Shown piece after piece: positions 33,061-41,754 of a DNA stretch of 64,000 nucleotides. The notes under the pieces were generated by a model, which was not told the origin of the DNA, did no database searches, and saw only the letters and a list, made by a program, of their open reading frames with translations. This stretch comes from Nocardioides jejuensis (GTDB taxonomy: Bacteria; Actinomycetota; Actinomycetes; Propionibacteriales; Nocardioidaceae). The translations under genes were made by a program, and so were the position numbers. Location: contig NZ_SJZJ01000011.1 in assembly GCF_004337475.1 (NCBI RefSeq), positions 48,198 through 112,197 on the forward strand, written 5' to 3'. Every line of letters begins with the position of its first letter. Within the stretch, counting starts at the first letter, position 1.

Positions 33061-34006
33061 TGGCGATGTGGATGACCGCGTCGCCGGCGTTGACGATCGG
33101 CTGACGCGTCAGTCCGATGACGACACCCGTGCGGTCGGCGTGCACGAGCCGCACGCGCCGCCCGAGGGTGTCGGAGAGCCCGCCGAGGCGCTGGCCCTCG
33201 CGGACCTCGGCACCCAGATCCACTTCGAGGTGCAGGATCCCGGTGCCGCGGGCCCGGACCCAGCCGCTGGAGCGGCACTCCTCGACGTACGGCGGCTCGA
33301 TGAGCTCGGGACGCAGGTCGATCATGTCCATCTGGGTCAGCACCCGCAGAACGCCGTCGACCCCGACGCGGATCGGTGCCTCGTCGAAGCGCATCGGCAT
33401 GCCTGCTTCGTAGAGCAGGACGCGCGCACCGACATCGAGGCCGGCCTGGCGCAGCGAACCGTCGCGGAGCTTGGCGTGCAGCATCACCGGCGCACCGAAG
33501 GCCTGGGCGAGCTTGCGGGTCACCGGGTCGTCGAGGTCGGCGCGGATCTGCGGCAGGTTGTCGCGCTTGTCGGCCGCCGTGTGGAGGTCGAGACCGAGCT
33601 CGCACTTGGAGACGACCTCGGTCATGAAGAGATTGGCAATGCGCGACGCGAGCGAACCGCGCGGCGAGCCGGGGAACATCCGGTTCAGATCACGCCGGTC
33701 GGGGAGGTACCGGTCGCCGTTCATGAAGCCGAGGACGTTGACGACCGGGACGAAGACGACCGTGCCGCGCAGGGTCTTCGGATCGAGGTCGGCCATCAGC
33801 CGACGGATCACCTCGACGCCGAGCACCTCGTCGCCGTGGATGGCTGCGTTGACCCAGATCGCGGGGCCTGGCTCCTTGCCGTGCACGACGTGCACCGGCA
33901 GCGAGGCGTCACCGCCGGTGACCAGGCGCGTGATCGGCAGCTCGACGGACTTGGCTGAGCCGGCACGGACGCGGACGTTGCCGATCGCGAAGGACTCACG
34001 CGCCAT
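33056..34006 (-). CDS. Succinylglutamate desuccinylase/aspartoacylase family protein (M14-like)
   Basis: A 316-residue zinc carboxypeptidase-fold hydrolase. Zinc ligands are visible as IHGDE (His57, Glu60) and DLHT (His142), with the substrate-arginine region DLNRMFPG at 106-113. A C-terminal barrel-like domain (about 230-316, GTGILHLEVDLGAEVREGQRLG) resembles a biotinyl/lipoyl-like fold. It removes an acyl or amino-acid group from an amide. It overlaps the protease gene upstream by 11 nt. Together with the divergent RimK-type ligase this suggests a peptide or amino-acid tag that is attached and removed. Confidence 0.86.
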   Translation of the reverse strand: MARESFAIGNVRVRAGSAKSVELPITRLVTGGDASLPVHVVHGKEPGPAIWVNAAIHGDEVLGVEVIRRLMADLDPKTLRGTVVFVPVVNVLGFMNGDRYLPDRRDLNRMFPGSPRGSLASRIANLFMTEVVSKCELGLDLHTAADKRDNLPQIRADLDDPVTRKLAQAFGAPVMLHAKLRDGSLRQAGLDVGARVLLYEAGMPMRFDEAPIRVGVDGVLRVLTQMDMIDLRPELIEPPYVEECRSSGWVRARGTGILHLEVDLGAEVREGQRLGGLSDTLGRRVRLVHADRTGVVIGLTRQPIVNAGDAVIHIAN

Positions 34007-34514
34007 CGGTGGGTACCGCCTTCGGGAGAGGGGCCACGCCCCGGTTCTTCCGGCGTACGACGCGGCGGGGGCGGCCGCCGACGTACGACCGGGCGGAGTC
34101 GACGAGGAAGCCCTGACGCAGCGCCTCGCGGCCGATCAGGAAGCGGAAGCCCATCTCGTCGCGACGGCTGAGGGTGACCTCCGCTGTCACGGTGCGGTCG
34201 AGCAGGCGGATGTCCATCAGCACGACGTAGCGCTCCTCGGAGTGCCCCGACGAGCTGCGGACTGCGCGGCGGTCGTGCACGGGCAGGTCGACGTCAACCG
34301 CCTCGTCGGCGCTGCGCTGCCACGGGTGGATCGAGAAGCGGACCCACTCCACGCCGTCACGCTGATACGGCTCCAGGTCGAAGGCGTGCACGGCCGAGGA
34401 GCGGGCGCCGCTGTCGAGCTTCGCCTTGATCCACGGGACGCCGAGGTCCGGAAGACTCACCCACTCGCGCCACCCAGCCGTCTCCGGGTGTCTGGTTGGA
34501 TGGGTCTCCGTCAC
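33996..34514 (-). CDS. RimK-associated retropepsin-like protease ('ATP-dependent zinc protease' family, PF05618)
   Basis: A 172-residue protein with the retropepsin-like core: WVSLPDLGVPWIKAKLDSGARSSAVHA near 18-44, where DSGA (Asp34) takes the place of the aspartic protease DTGA, and FLIGREALRQGFLVD near 128-142. Members often sit beside RimK-type ATP-grasp ligases and are thought to remove or process the residues they add. It starts with GTG, 26 nt from the divergent RimK gene, and overlaps the aspartoacylase-like gene, forming a compact three-gene locus. Confidence 0.84.
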   Translation of the reverse strand: MTETHPTRHPETAGWREWVSLPDLGVPWIKAKLDSGARSSAVHAFDLEPYQRDGVEWVRFSIHPWQRSADEAVDVDLPVHDRRAVRSSSGHSEERYVVLMDIRLLDRTVTAEVTLSRRDEMGFRFLIGREALRQGFLVDSARSYVGGRPRRVVRRKNRGVAPLPKAVPTDGA

Positions 34515-34540
34515 GGCCCCTATCCAAGCAGAGGCACCCG

Positions 34541-35731
34541 GTGAAGCTCGCGATCCTCTCCCGCGCTCCGCGTTCCTACTCGACGCAGCGCCTCAGGTCT
34601 GCCGCCCTCAACAGGGGCCATGACGTCAAGGTTCTCAACACCCTGCGCTTCGGCATCGACCTGGCCGGCGACGAACCCGACCTGCAGTTCCGCGGCAAGC
34701 CGCTGTCGGACTACGACGCCGTGCTCCCCCGGATCGGCAACTCGATCACGTACTACGGCACGGCCGTGGTCCGTCAGTTCGAGCAGATGGACGTCTACAC
34801 GCCCAACACCGCAGCGGGCATCTCCAACTCCCGCGACAAGCTCCGCGCGACGCAGATCCTGTCGCGCCACAACATCGGCATGCCGGCCACGACGTTCGTC
34901 CGCGACCGCGCCGACGTGATCCCCGCGATCGAGCGAGTCGGCGGCGCTCCGGTCGTCATCAAGCTGCTCGAGGGCACCCAGGGCATCGGCGTCATCCTGG
35001 CGCCCGAGATCAAGGTCGCCGAGGCGATCATCGAGACCCTGCAGAGCACCCGGCAGAACGTCCTCATCCAGCGCTTCATCAAGGAGTCGAAGGGCCGCGA
35101 CATCCGCGCGCTGGTCGTCGGCGACCGCGTCGTCGCGGCCATGCGGCGTACGGCGAAGGGCGACGAGTTCCGCTCCAACGTGCACCGCGGCGGCTCCGTC
35201 GAGCGCGTCGAGCTGGACCCGGAGTACGAGCGGGTCGCCGTGCGCGCGGCGCAGATCATGGGCCTCAAGGTCGCGGGCGTCGACATGCTCGAGGCCGACG
35301 CCGGCCCGCTGGTCATGGAGGTCAACTCCTCGCCGGGCCTGGAGGGCATCGAGGCCGCGACCAAGCTCGACGTGGCCGGCGCGATCATCGACTACATCGA
35401 CAACCAGGTCGCGTTCCCGCACATCGACGTCCGCGAGCGGCTCTCCGTCTCGACCGGCTACGGCGTCGCCGAGATCGTCGTCCACGGCGACGGCGCGTTC
35501 ATCGGCAAGACGCTCGCCGAGTCGGGCCTGCGCGAGCGCGACATCACCGTGCTCACGCTGCACCGCGGCACCAACGTCATCCCCAACCCGGCCGCGCGCA
35601 ACATCCTCGAGGCCGACGACCGGCTGCTCTGCTTCGGCAGGCTCGAGGAGATGCGGTCGATGATCCCCGACCGCAAGACCCGCCGGTCCAAGGTGAAGAA
35701 GCTGCCCAAGCACCCGATCAACGAGACCTGA
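34541..35731 (+). CDS. RimK-type ATP-grasp ligase fused to a TrkA_C/RCK_C domain
   Basis: A 396-residue two-domain protein. Residues 1 to about 295 are a RimK-type ATP-grasp ligase, which joins amino acids such as glutamate to a carboxylate using ATP; KLAILSRAPRSYSTQRL, SRDKLRATQIL, VVIKLLEGTQGIGV, RDIRALVVGDRVVAAMRR and GPLVMEVNSSPGLEG mark its N-domain, lysines, and metal-binding Glu-x-Asn. Residues about 305-380 form a TrkA_C/RCK_C ligand-binding domain (AEIVVHGDGAFIGKTLAE, DDRLLCFG). GTG at 34541 has AGAGG upstream. This fusion could make the ligase respond to a nucleotide or ion. It is followed by a 22-bp hairpin. Confidence 0.88.
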   Translation: MKLAILSRAPRSYSTQRLRSAALNRGHDVKVLNTLRFGIDLAGDEPDLQFRGKPLSDYDAVLPRIGNSITYYGTAVVRQFEQMDVYTPNTAAGISNSRDKLRATQILSRHNIGMPATTFVRDRADVIPAIERVGGAPVVIKLLEGTQGIGVILAPEIKVAEAIIETLQSTRQNVLIQRFIKESKGRDIRALVVGDRVVAAMRRTAKGDEFRSNVHRGGSVERVELDPEYERVAVRAAQIMGLKVAGVDMLEADAGPLVMEVNSSPGLEGIEAATKLDVAGAIIDYIDNQVAFPHIDVRERLSVSTGYGVAEIVVHGDGAFIGKTLAESGLRERDITVLTLHRGTNVIPNPAARNILEADDRLLCFGRLEEMRSMIPDRKTRRSKVKKLPKHPINET

Positions 35732-35756
35732 CTGACCCTGAGCCGCCCCCGTCCCC

Positions 35757-35817
35757 CGCAACTGGACAGAAGTGGCAGATCTCCGGGGTCTGGACCTGCC
35801 ACTTCTGTCCAGTTGCG
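35757..35817. terminator. 22-bp perfect fold-back between convergent genes
   Basis: 35757-35778 pairs perfectly with 35796-35817 (CGCAACTGGACAGAAGTGGC type arm) around a 17-nt loop. It lies exactly between the RimK-type gene stop (35731) and the stop of the convergent gene (35821). It has no T-tract; its design resembles the fold-backs at 22.7 and 33.0 kb. Confidence 0.7.
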
Positions 35818-35820
35818 AGA

Positions 35821-36660
35821 TCAGTGCAGGTGGTCGGCGAGCGAGCCGTCCTCGCCGAACAGCTGCTCACGCCAGCGCGCGACCAGCTCGTCGTTCGGGT
35901 GGTCGTCGGGGTGGAAGCCGTCGCGGCGGTAGTCGCGAAGACGCGTCACCACGTCGCGCTGCAGGAACGGGTTGTGACGCAGCCGCAGGAGTGACCGGAC
36001 CAGGCGGACGGGGTTCCACGCGGAGCGGTCCGTGAGGAACATCGACAGCGTCGTCCCGACGACGGTGGCCAGGATCAGTCCGAACGACGCCGCGCGGAAG
36101 CCCTGACGCCGCATGCGCTCCGTGCCGCCCACGGTGCGGAAGACATCGAACGCGACGGCGCGGTGCTCGGACTCCTCGAGCGCGTGCCAGAGCAAGATGT
36201 TGCGCACCTCGTTGTCACCGAGCAACGCCTGCGCCTCGGGCTTGGTCAGCAGCGTCTCGGCAACGACGGCGGTGAAGTGCTCGAGAGCCGCGGTGTGCGC
36301 CAGCCGGAAGATCGGCGGGAACCAGCGCTCGTAGCGCAGCAGCCAGCCCTTGCTGTTGCGGGCGATCGCATGCGTCGGAAAGCCCATCTCGTCGAGGCGC
36401 TGGTTGAGCTCGCGGTGCTCGCGTCCGTGGGTGACCTCCTGCCCGACGAAACCCTTCACCTGGTCGCGGAGCACCGGGTCGGTGACCTGGTCGGTGAAGT
36501 TCCGCACCGAGCGGACGAAGTAGTCCTCGCCCGACGGGAAGAGCGCCGAGAGCACGCTGACCGCGTGGCTCATCACGAGGTCGCCCTGCACGTAGTGCCG
36601 GTCGAGCGAGCCCTGGGGGTAGGAGAAGCGGATCCTCCGTGCGTGCACGTCACCAGACAT
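35821..36660 (-). CDS. Metal-dependent hydrolase, PF10118-like
   Basis: A 279-residue helical protein of the predicted metal-dependent hydrolase family PF10118. Ferritin-like metal ligands can be read in QEVTHGREH (about 74-82), LEHFTAVVAE (about 126-135) and LWHALEESEHRAVAFDVF (about 157-174). The region about 188-207 is hydrophobic and may associate with the membrane. ATG at 36660 was chosen since it starts the conserved region; longer frames run over the promoter of the next gene. The chemistry is unknown; metal site and hydrophobic helix recall membrane-bound diiron proteins. Confidence 0.8.
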   Translation of the reverse strand: MSGDVHARRIRFSYPQGSLDRHYVQGDLVMSHAVSVLSALFPSGEDYFVRSVRNFTDQVTDPVLRDQVKGFVGQEVTHGREHRELNQRLDEMGFPTHAIARNSKGWLLRYERWFPPIFRLAHTAALEHFTAVVAETLLTKPEAQALLGDNEVRNILLWHALEESEHRAVAFDVFRTVGGTERMRRQGFRAASFGLILATVVGTTLSMFLTDRSAWNPVRLVRSLLRLRHNPFLQRDVVTRLRDYRRDGFHPDDHPNDELVARWREQLFGEDGSLADHLH

Positions 36661-36762
36661 GCTCCGAACGTACGCCGACGGCGCGGGCCGGTCGAGGCTC
36701 CCCGCTCCGCGCGCCGGGACCGACTGGTCTGGACCACCATGCCCTAGGGTGCGGAGGTCAGC

Positions 36763-36984
36763 ATGACTCACAGATTGGGACTCGGAACCATGAACCTCGT
36801 CAAGCCCTGGCTCGCCACCATCGTCGGCGTCATCGTCGCCGTCCTGCTCCTCATCCTCTTCAGCGCCGCCGGCTCGGGCGACGACACCTCGGTGAAGGGA
36901 TGGCTCTGGATCCTGCCGATCCTCGCGATCGTCGCCGGCCTCGCCTTCGACCTGGTCGTGCGCCAGAAGAAGGTCAAGATCTGA
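36763..36984 (+). CDS. Small two-helix membrane protein, 73 aa
   Basis: A 73-residue protein with two hydrophobic segments (about residues 13-35 and 47-66) and a basic end RQKKVKI. GGAGGTCAGC before the ATG at 36763 supports this start; MNLVKPW at 36790 is an alternative. It is closed by a 16-bp terminator hairpin. No family recognised; it might be a membrane stress or scaffold peptide, but nothing in sequence shows this. Confidence 0.6.
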   Translation: MTHRLGLGTMNLVKPWLATIVGVIVAVLLLILFSAAGSGDDTSVKGWLWILPILAIVAGLAFDLVVRQKKVKI

Positions 36985-37000
36985 GCACCACACACTGAAA

Positions 37001-37036
37001 CGAACGGCCCCGGACCGACTGGTCCGGGGCCGTTCG
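37001..37036 (+). terminator. 16-bp terminator hairpin
   Basis: CGAACGGCCCCGGACC (37001-37016) pairs perfectly with 37021-37036 over loop GACT; CCCTCTTC follows on the plus strand. Confidence 0.8.
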
Positions 37037-37137
37037 CCCTCTTCATGTGGATCAGCACGTGGATCAGCACGTCTCGAGTCGGTCTCGATCCTGCCGCGGA
37101 CCTTCTCGGCCGTGACCACCGCTGGCACCATCGATCC

Positions 37138-37791
37138 GTGCTCGGCGTGACGGACCTGACGACGTACCTCATCGGTCTGGTGCTGATCATCCTGCTGCCC
37201 GGCCCGAACTCGATGTACGTCGTGTCGGTCGCGGCACGGCGCGGGACCCGTGCGGGCTACGCCGCGGCCGCCGGCGTCTGGACCGGTGACACGATCCTGA
37301 TGCTGCTCACCGCAGGCGGCGTCGCCTCGGTGCTGCGGACGAACCCGCTGCTCTTCTCGATCGTGAAGTACGCCGGCGCCGGCTACCTGGCCTGGCTGGC
37401 GATCGCGATGCTCCGCGGCGCCTGGGCGACGTGGCGGTCACGCCGCCTCGCGACGGCAGCCGCTGCCGGCGTACCCGTCGAGTCGCCGGGCGAGCGGCCG
37501 TACCACCGCGCACTCGTGATCAGCCTGGTCAACCCGAAGGCGATCCTCTTCTTCGTCGCCTTCTTCGTGCAGTTCGTCGATCCCGACTACGCGTGGCCAG
37601 CGCTGACGTTCCTCTTCCTGGGCGTGCTGTGCCAGATCGCCTCGGTGCTCTACCTCAGCGCGCTGATCTTCTTCGGGTCACGGCTGGCCGAGGCGTTCCG
37701 CCGCCGCAAGGGTCTCTCCGCGGCGGGCACCTCGGCCGTCGGTGCGGTCTTCCTCGGCTTCGCCGCGAAGCTCGCCCTCGCACACGCCTGA
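37138..37791 (+). CDS. LysE family amino-acid exporter (LeuE-like)
   Basis: A 217-residue inner-membrane protein with six hydrophobic segments and the family signature LLPGPNSMYVVSVAARRGTRAG near residues 17-38. Exports amino acids such as leucine by proton exchange. GTG at 37138 is preferred because it leaves the first helix at the N-terminus, as in LeuE, whereas the longer frame runs through a 12-bp direct repeat (GTGGATCAGCAC twice near 37047). No regulator is adjacent. Confidence 0.85.
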   Translation: MLGVTDLTTYLIGLVLIILLPGPNSMYVVSVAARRGTRAGYAAAAGVWTGDTILMLLTAGGVASVLRTNPLLFSIVKYAGAGYLAWLAIAMLRGAWATWRSRRLATAAAAGVPVESPGERPYHRALVISLVNPKAILFFVAFFVQFVDPDYAWPALTFLFLGVLCQIASVLYLSALIFFGSRLAEAFRRRKGLSAAGTSAVGAVFLGFAAKLALAHA

Positions 37792-37844
37792 GGCCTGTGC
37801 CTGACGCCCACGCCTGAGGCCCCCGCCTGAGCGCGGCAGGGCCG

Positions 37845-38243
37845 TCAGCGCACGAAGCGCGCGGTCAGCGGCGGGTTGGCCCACGATCCGTTCCAGGCGT
37901 TGAGCGCACCCAGGACGTGCAGGACCACGACCACGACCGGGATGACCGCGAAGAGGAACCAGCCGACGCCGATGGTGAGGATGCCGAAGATCGCGATCGC
38001 CACGACCCAGACCAGCGCGGTGAGCTGGATGTTCAGGGCGTTGGCGACGTGGTGCCGGACGAACGGGCCGCGGTCCTTGAAGAGGACGAAGACGACGAGG
38101 GCGGCGATGAAGCCGAGGGTGCCGGCGCTGACGGCCGTCGCGAATCCGGTGACGGCGTGCGTGGCCACGGCCCAGGTCCGCTCCTCCTGCGGGGTGAGCG
38201 GGGCGGCGGTGCCGGACTGCGGGGCGTACGGGTTCTGCGTCAT
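37845..38243 (-). CDS. DUF4870 family membrane protein
   Basis: A 132-residue protein with a polar Pro/Gln-rich N-terminus (MTQNPYAPQSG), the phrase ERTWAVATHAVTGF, and four hydrophobic segments, typical of DUF4870 (VRHHVANALNIQLTALV near 63-79 is the conserved loop). The ATG at 38243 has AAGGAGCACCCC upstream. The family is widespread, membrane-bound and uncharacterised. Divergent from the PaaI-type thioesterase across an inverted repeat. Confidence 0.84.
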   Translation of the reverse strand: MTQNPYAPQSGTAAPLTPQEERTWAVATHAVTGFATAVSAGTLGFIAALVVFVLFKDRGPFVRHHVANALNIQLTALVWVVAIAIFGILTIGVGWFLFAVIPVVVVVLHVLGALNAWNGSWANPPLTARFVR

Positions 38244-38317
38244 GGGGTGCTCCTTGGTGGGTGACACCAGTCAAACGGATGACCGGCGACCCTGTGTTCC
38301 GGGACGGCCCCGGAGAT

Positions 38318-38353
38318 CGACCCTGAAATCTCCCCGAGACGGGATCAGGGTCG
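38318..38353. promoter_or_regulatory. CGACCCTGA inverted repeat in a divergent promoter
   Basis: Perfect 9-bp arms (38318-38326 and 38345-38353) with an 18-nt spacer lie 29-64 nt upstream of the thioesterase start, in the gap shared with the DUF4870 gene. A possible operator; the protein that binds it is unknown. Confidence 0.35.
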
Positions 38354-38381
38354 GGCCGCGGCGTACCGCAGAATTGGAGGC

Positions 38382-38768
38382 ATGACGTCCCAGAGCAGCG
38401 CCCCGGTCGACAACTACGCGAAGCACCTCGGCGTGTCGATCGTGCAGCACGGTGGCGGCCACGCGGAGTCCTTCGTGACCGTCACCTCCGACCACCTCAA
38501 CCCGCACGGCACCACGCACGGCGCCTTCCTCTTCTCGGTCTCGGGCATCGCACTGGCCGCCGCGGCCAACAACGAGACCCACTCCGGCGTCATCAGCCAC
38601 GTCGCGATCGACTACCTGCGCCCGGTCCGCGAGGGCGACGAGCTCCGCGCCGAGGCGAAGGTCGACGTCCGCCTCCCCAAGGAGGACATCTACGTGGTCA
38701 AGGTCTGCCGCGGTGACGAGGTCGTCGCCCGGGCCACCGGCCGCGGCAACCGTCGCGAGCGCGCATGA
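38382..38768 (+). CDS. PaaI-type hotdog-fold thioesterase
   Basis: A 128-residue hotdog thioesterase. The motif LNPHGTTHGAFLFSVSGIALAAAAN (about residues 39-63) holds the HGG-like active-site turn and the general-base position (here Ser/Gly-rich, so the exact catalytic residue is unsure), and VAIDYLRPVREGDEL follows. Likely hydrolyses a small acyl-CoA. GGAGGC precedes the ATG. It overlaps the next gene by 4 nt. Confidence 0.82.
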   Translation: MTSQSSAPVDNYAKHLGVSIVQHGGGHAESFVTVTSDHLNPHGTTHGAFLFSVSGIALAAAANNETHSGVISHVAIDYLRPVREGDELRAEAKVDVRLPKEDIYVVKVCRGDEVVARATGRGNRRERA

Positions 38769-39136
38769 AGTTCACCGAGCGGGAGATGACGGTCGGCATC
38801 GACCGCGTGGCCGAGGGCCTCTTCCTCGCCACCCTCCCTCCGTGGCGGAAGTCGAAGCAGGCCGCCTGGGACCTGCTGCCGAAGTTCGAGAAGTACCAGC
38901 GCAAGGCAGCAGTCGGCGAGGCCGTCATCCCCGCCCTGATCGCCCTCCCCGAGCGGCCGACCGTCGGCGCGACCCCGGACTTCTCCAAGGAGGAGTACGC
39001 CGCCGCGGCCGGCAGCAAGGCGGCCGCGCGGCTGACGAAGCTGGTGGTCGAGGCCATGCCGATCCGTCAGGACCCCGACGCGCTGCTGGGCACCGACGAC
39101 TTCGTCGTACCGGACACCCTCGAGGGCCTCGACTGA
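38765..39136 (+). CDS. Uncharacterised protein, 123 aa
   Basis: A 123-residue soluble, mostly helical protein with a repeated Lys/Ala-rich pattern (FEKYQRKAAVGEAVIPALIA) and an acidic tail. No motif is recognised. The ATG overlaps the thioesterase stop, so it is co-translated with it and may share its pathway. Third codon positions are strongly GC, supporting it as genuine. Confidence 0.65.
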   Translation: MKFTEREMTVGIDRVAEGLFLATLPPWRKSKQAAWDLLPKFEKYQRKAAVGEAVIPALIALPERPTVGATPDFSKEEYAAAAGSKAAARLTKLVVEAMPIRQDPDALLGTDDFVVPDTLEGLD

Positions 39137-39146
39137 CCCTCGCGGG

Positions 39147-39914
39147 TCAGCCGACGGGGTACTCCCGGGCCAGCCACTCCTCGAACGTGCCACCGATGAT
39201 CTTCGCGGCCGGCGGAGCCTGGAGGATGCCCTGCCGGACCCGCCGCGCGGTGTCGCCGGGGAGCCAGACCGGCAGCACCCACAGGCGCCGACCGCGGGCC
39301 GTGGCGATCGCGCGAGCGAGGTCGGCGAGCAGCCGCTTGTCCGGGCCCGCGACGTCCTTGCGGACGTGCTGGTCGGCGGGCGACTCGAGCGCGAGGGCGA
39401 CGAGCTCGTCCGCCACCGCGTCGACATCGACGGTCTGCACGGGCTGGGTCGGGCACGGCAGCAGGGGGCCCTTCGCCATCCAGTCGATCAGCTGCCCGGC
39501 GAACCCGTGGAACTGGGTCGCCCGCAGGATCGCGGTCGGGACCTCCCCGGCCTCGGTGGTCTCCTCCTGCGCCCGCTTGCCGTCGTAGTGACCGAACGGT
39601 CCGCCACCCAGACCGTCGATGCCGACGATCGAGAGCGTGACGATCCGGCGTACGCCGGCGGCGGCTCCCTCGCGCTGGAGGTGGCCGGCGACCGCGCTGA
39701 AGAAGGCAACGGTGTCCGCGGGCTTCGTGGACTCCAGCGAGGTGGCGTCGATGATCGCGTCGACGCCGGCCAGCGCCGCCGCGAGACCGCTGCCGGTCGT
39801 CAGGTCGACCCCCTCACCGCGGGTGAGCACCACGGCCTCATGGCCCTGGGCACGCAGCCGGTCGGCGACCTTCGCGCCGACCAGCCCGGTGCCGCCGGCG
39901 ACGGCGACGCGCAT
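39147..39914 (-). CDS. NAD(P)-binding protein, NmrA/atypical SDR type
   Basis: A 255-residue Rossmann protein. MRVAVAGGTGLVGAKVADRL holds the GGTGxxG motif of extended/atypical SDRs; VVLTRGE follows beta-2. The active-site region has HYDGKRAQEE, in which the Tyr-x-x-x-Lys spacing is not exact (Tyr-Asp-Gly-Lys), so it may bind NAD(P)H as a sensor or have atypical catalysis. It starts one base into the upstream ybjQ stop, so they are co-translated. Partner and substrate are unknown. Confidence 0.8.
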   Translation of the reverse strand: MRVAVAGGTGLVGAKVADRLRAQGHEAVVLTRGEGVDLTTGSGLAAALAGVDAIIDATSLESTKPADTVAFFSAVAGHLQREGAAAGVRRIVTLSIVGIDGLGGGPFGHYDGKRAQEETTEAGEVPTAILRATQFHGFAGQLIDWMAKGPLLPCPTQPVQTVDVDAVADELVALALESPADQHVRKDVAGPDKRLLADLARAIATARGRRLWVLPVWLPGDTARRVRQGILQAPPAAKIIGGTFEEWLAREYPVG

Positions 39915-40237
39915 CAGGCGCCCTCGGCGATCCGGACCGCGGTGCCGTAGGCGCAGACCTCGACCCCGCTGCCGGCGTACTCCGTGGTCTCGAAGCGGAA
40001 CGCGACGACCGCGTTGCCGCCGATCGCCTCGGCCTCGGTCGCCAGGCGCGCGAGCGCCTCCTTGCGGCAGTCGTGGAGCAGGCTGGTGATGCCCTTGAGC
40101 TCACCGCCGGCCAGCGACTTGAAGCCGGCGCCGATGTTGGAGCCGATGTTGCGCGAGCGCACGGTGAGGCCGAAGACCTCTCCGAAGGTGTGCTCGATGC
40201 GGGCGCCGGGAACGTCGTTGGTGGTCACGATGATCAT
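39914..40237 (-). CDS. YbjQ/UPF0145 family protein
   Basis: A 107-residue protein of the YbjQ family, pentamer-forming and often called heavy-metal-binding. Recognised from MIIVTTNDVPGARIEHTFGEVFGLTVRS and AIGGNAVVAFRF. The single conserved cysteine pair of some members is not obvious. ATG at 40237 gives the standard N-terminus. Function is not known; overlap with the downstream Rossmann protein suggests a shared role. Confidence 0.83.
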   Translation of the reverse strand: MIIVTTNDVPGARIEHTFGEVFGLTVRSRNIGSNIGAGFKSLAGGELKGITSLLHDCRKEALARLATEAEAIGGNAVVAFRFETTEYAGSGVEVCAYGTAVRIAEGA

Positions 40238-40262
40238 GTCTGCGAGCCTAGGCCGCCCCCGG

Positions 40263-41726
40263 TCAGTGCAGCTCCTCCACCGACCGCGAGTCGGTGAGTG
40301 CGAGAGCACCCAGCCCGGCCACCACACCCACGAGCACGGCGAGGACGGCGTAGGTCACCCGCTCGCCGTGGAAGAACGACGCCACCAGCTCACTGCTCCA
40401 GGCGCCGGCCGGGAGCACCGACGTGACAAGTGCAGCGATCAGGGTGCCGACGACGGCAGTGCCGATGCTGGTGCCGACCTCCTGCGCGGTGTCGTTGAGC
40501 GCGGCGCCGAGCGAGGTGCGGTTCGCCGGCACCGCGTCGACCAGGGCGACGGCACAGATGGTCATGACGGTGCGGAGGCCGAGGGTCATCACGACCATGC
40601 ACGCTGCGATGGCGGCGTACCCGTGGTCGACGCCCCAGGCCAGCCCGGCGAGCGAACCGGCGAGCAGGCCGGCGCCGACCAGGGTGGCGCGGCGGTGGCC
40701 GAGCGCCTTGCCCAGGCCTTCCGAGAGAGGCGCGGCGAGCAGCATCGTGACGATGATGGGGAGGTTGGCCAGGCCCGCACGGACGGGGCTCCAGCCCCAC
40801 GCGAACTGGAAGTGCAGGATCAGGCCGAACATCACCCCAGCCATCGCGATCGAGCTGCCGACCTGGGCGATGGTGGCGCCGCGGACCGTGCCGTTGCGGA
40901 AGAGCGCGAGGTCGAGCATCGGCTCCGGCGTACGCCGCTCGTGGACGACGAACGCGACCAGCGCAAGCACCGCACCGAACGCGGCACCGAGGGTCAGACC
41001 GGCAGTCCAGCCGCGGTCGACGCCGCTGGTCAGCGACCAGCAGCCGAGGCCGATCGCGGCGATCGAGAGCAGGGCGCCCGGCAGGTCGAGGCGGTCGCGG
41101 GTCAGGCCCTCGGGGCGGTCAGCCGGCACCCCCAGTCGTACGCCGACCCAGGCAACGAGCGCGATGGGGGCGTTGACCAGGAGCAGCCACTCCCAGCTGA
41201 CGTGCGCGAGGGCGGTGCCACCCAGGAGCGGGCCGAGGACGAAGCCGCTCATGCCGACGACGATCATCACCGTCATCGCCCGCATGCGCAGCGCCTGCTC
41301 GTCGAAGAGCCGGAAGACGAGCGAGTTGGTGATCGGCGCCATCATCGCGGCCGCGATGCCGAGGGCTGCGCGGAGGGCGATCAGCTCGCCGGCGTTGTGG
41401 ACGAGGGCCGCGCCGAGGCTGACGACGCCGAAGACGGCGAGTCCGACGAGGAGGACGCGGCGTCGTCCGAGGCGGTCGGCCGTGGCGCCGGCCGTGAGCA
41501 GGAGGCCGCCGAAGGTGAGCGAGTAGGCGCCCGTCACCCACTGGATGCCGGTCGTGCTGCTGCCGAGATCGCGCGCGATGGTGGGCAGGGCGATCATCAG
41601 CAGGGTGTTGTCGACCATCTCGACGAAGAAGGCGAGGCAGAGGGCGGCGAGGGGGATCCAGGCCGCGCGGAGCGAGCGGTAGGTCCGCTCGGGAGTGGCG
41701 AGGGCTGCGGTGGTGGTGTCAGTCAT
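40263..41726 (-). CDS. MFS multidrug transporter, DHA2-like
   Basis: A 487-residue inner-membrane exporter with about 14 hydrophobic segments, as in the EmrB/QacA group. Motif A-like DRLGRRRVLLVG near 83-94 and motif C-like GPLLGGTALAHVSWEW near 160 are present. It is divergent from a TetR gene with a dense array of GAAC/GTTC palindromes in the gap, so it is probably a drug-inducible pump under that repressor. Confidence 0.87.
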   Translation of the reverse strand: MTDTTTAALATPERTYRSLRAAWIPLAALCLAFFVEMVDNTLLMIALPTIARDLGSSTTGIQWVTGAYSLTFGGLLLTAGATADRLGRRRVLLVGLAVFGVVSLGAALVHNAGELIALRAALGIAAAMMAPITNSLVFRLFDEQALRMRAMTVMIVVGMSGFVLGPLLGGTALAHVSWEWLLLVNAPIALVAWVGVRLGVPADRPEGLTRDRLDLPGALLSIAAIGLGCWSLTSGVDRGWTAGLTLGAAFGAVLALVAFVVHERRTPEPMLDLALFRNGTVRGATIAQVGSSIAMAGVMFGLILHFQFAWGWSPVRAGLANLPIIVTMLLAAPLSEGLGKALGHRRATLVGAGLLAGSLAGLAWGVDHGYAAIAACMVVMTLGLRTVMTICAVALVDAVPANRTSLGAALNDTAQEVGTSIGTAVVGTLIAALVTSVLPAGAWSSELVASFFHGERVTYAVLAVLVGVVAGLGALALTDSRSVEELH

Positions 41727-41754
41727 GGCCGTCTCCTTTCGGGTTCATGGTTGT

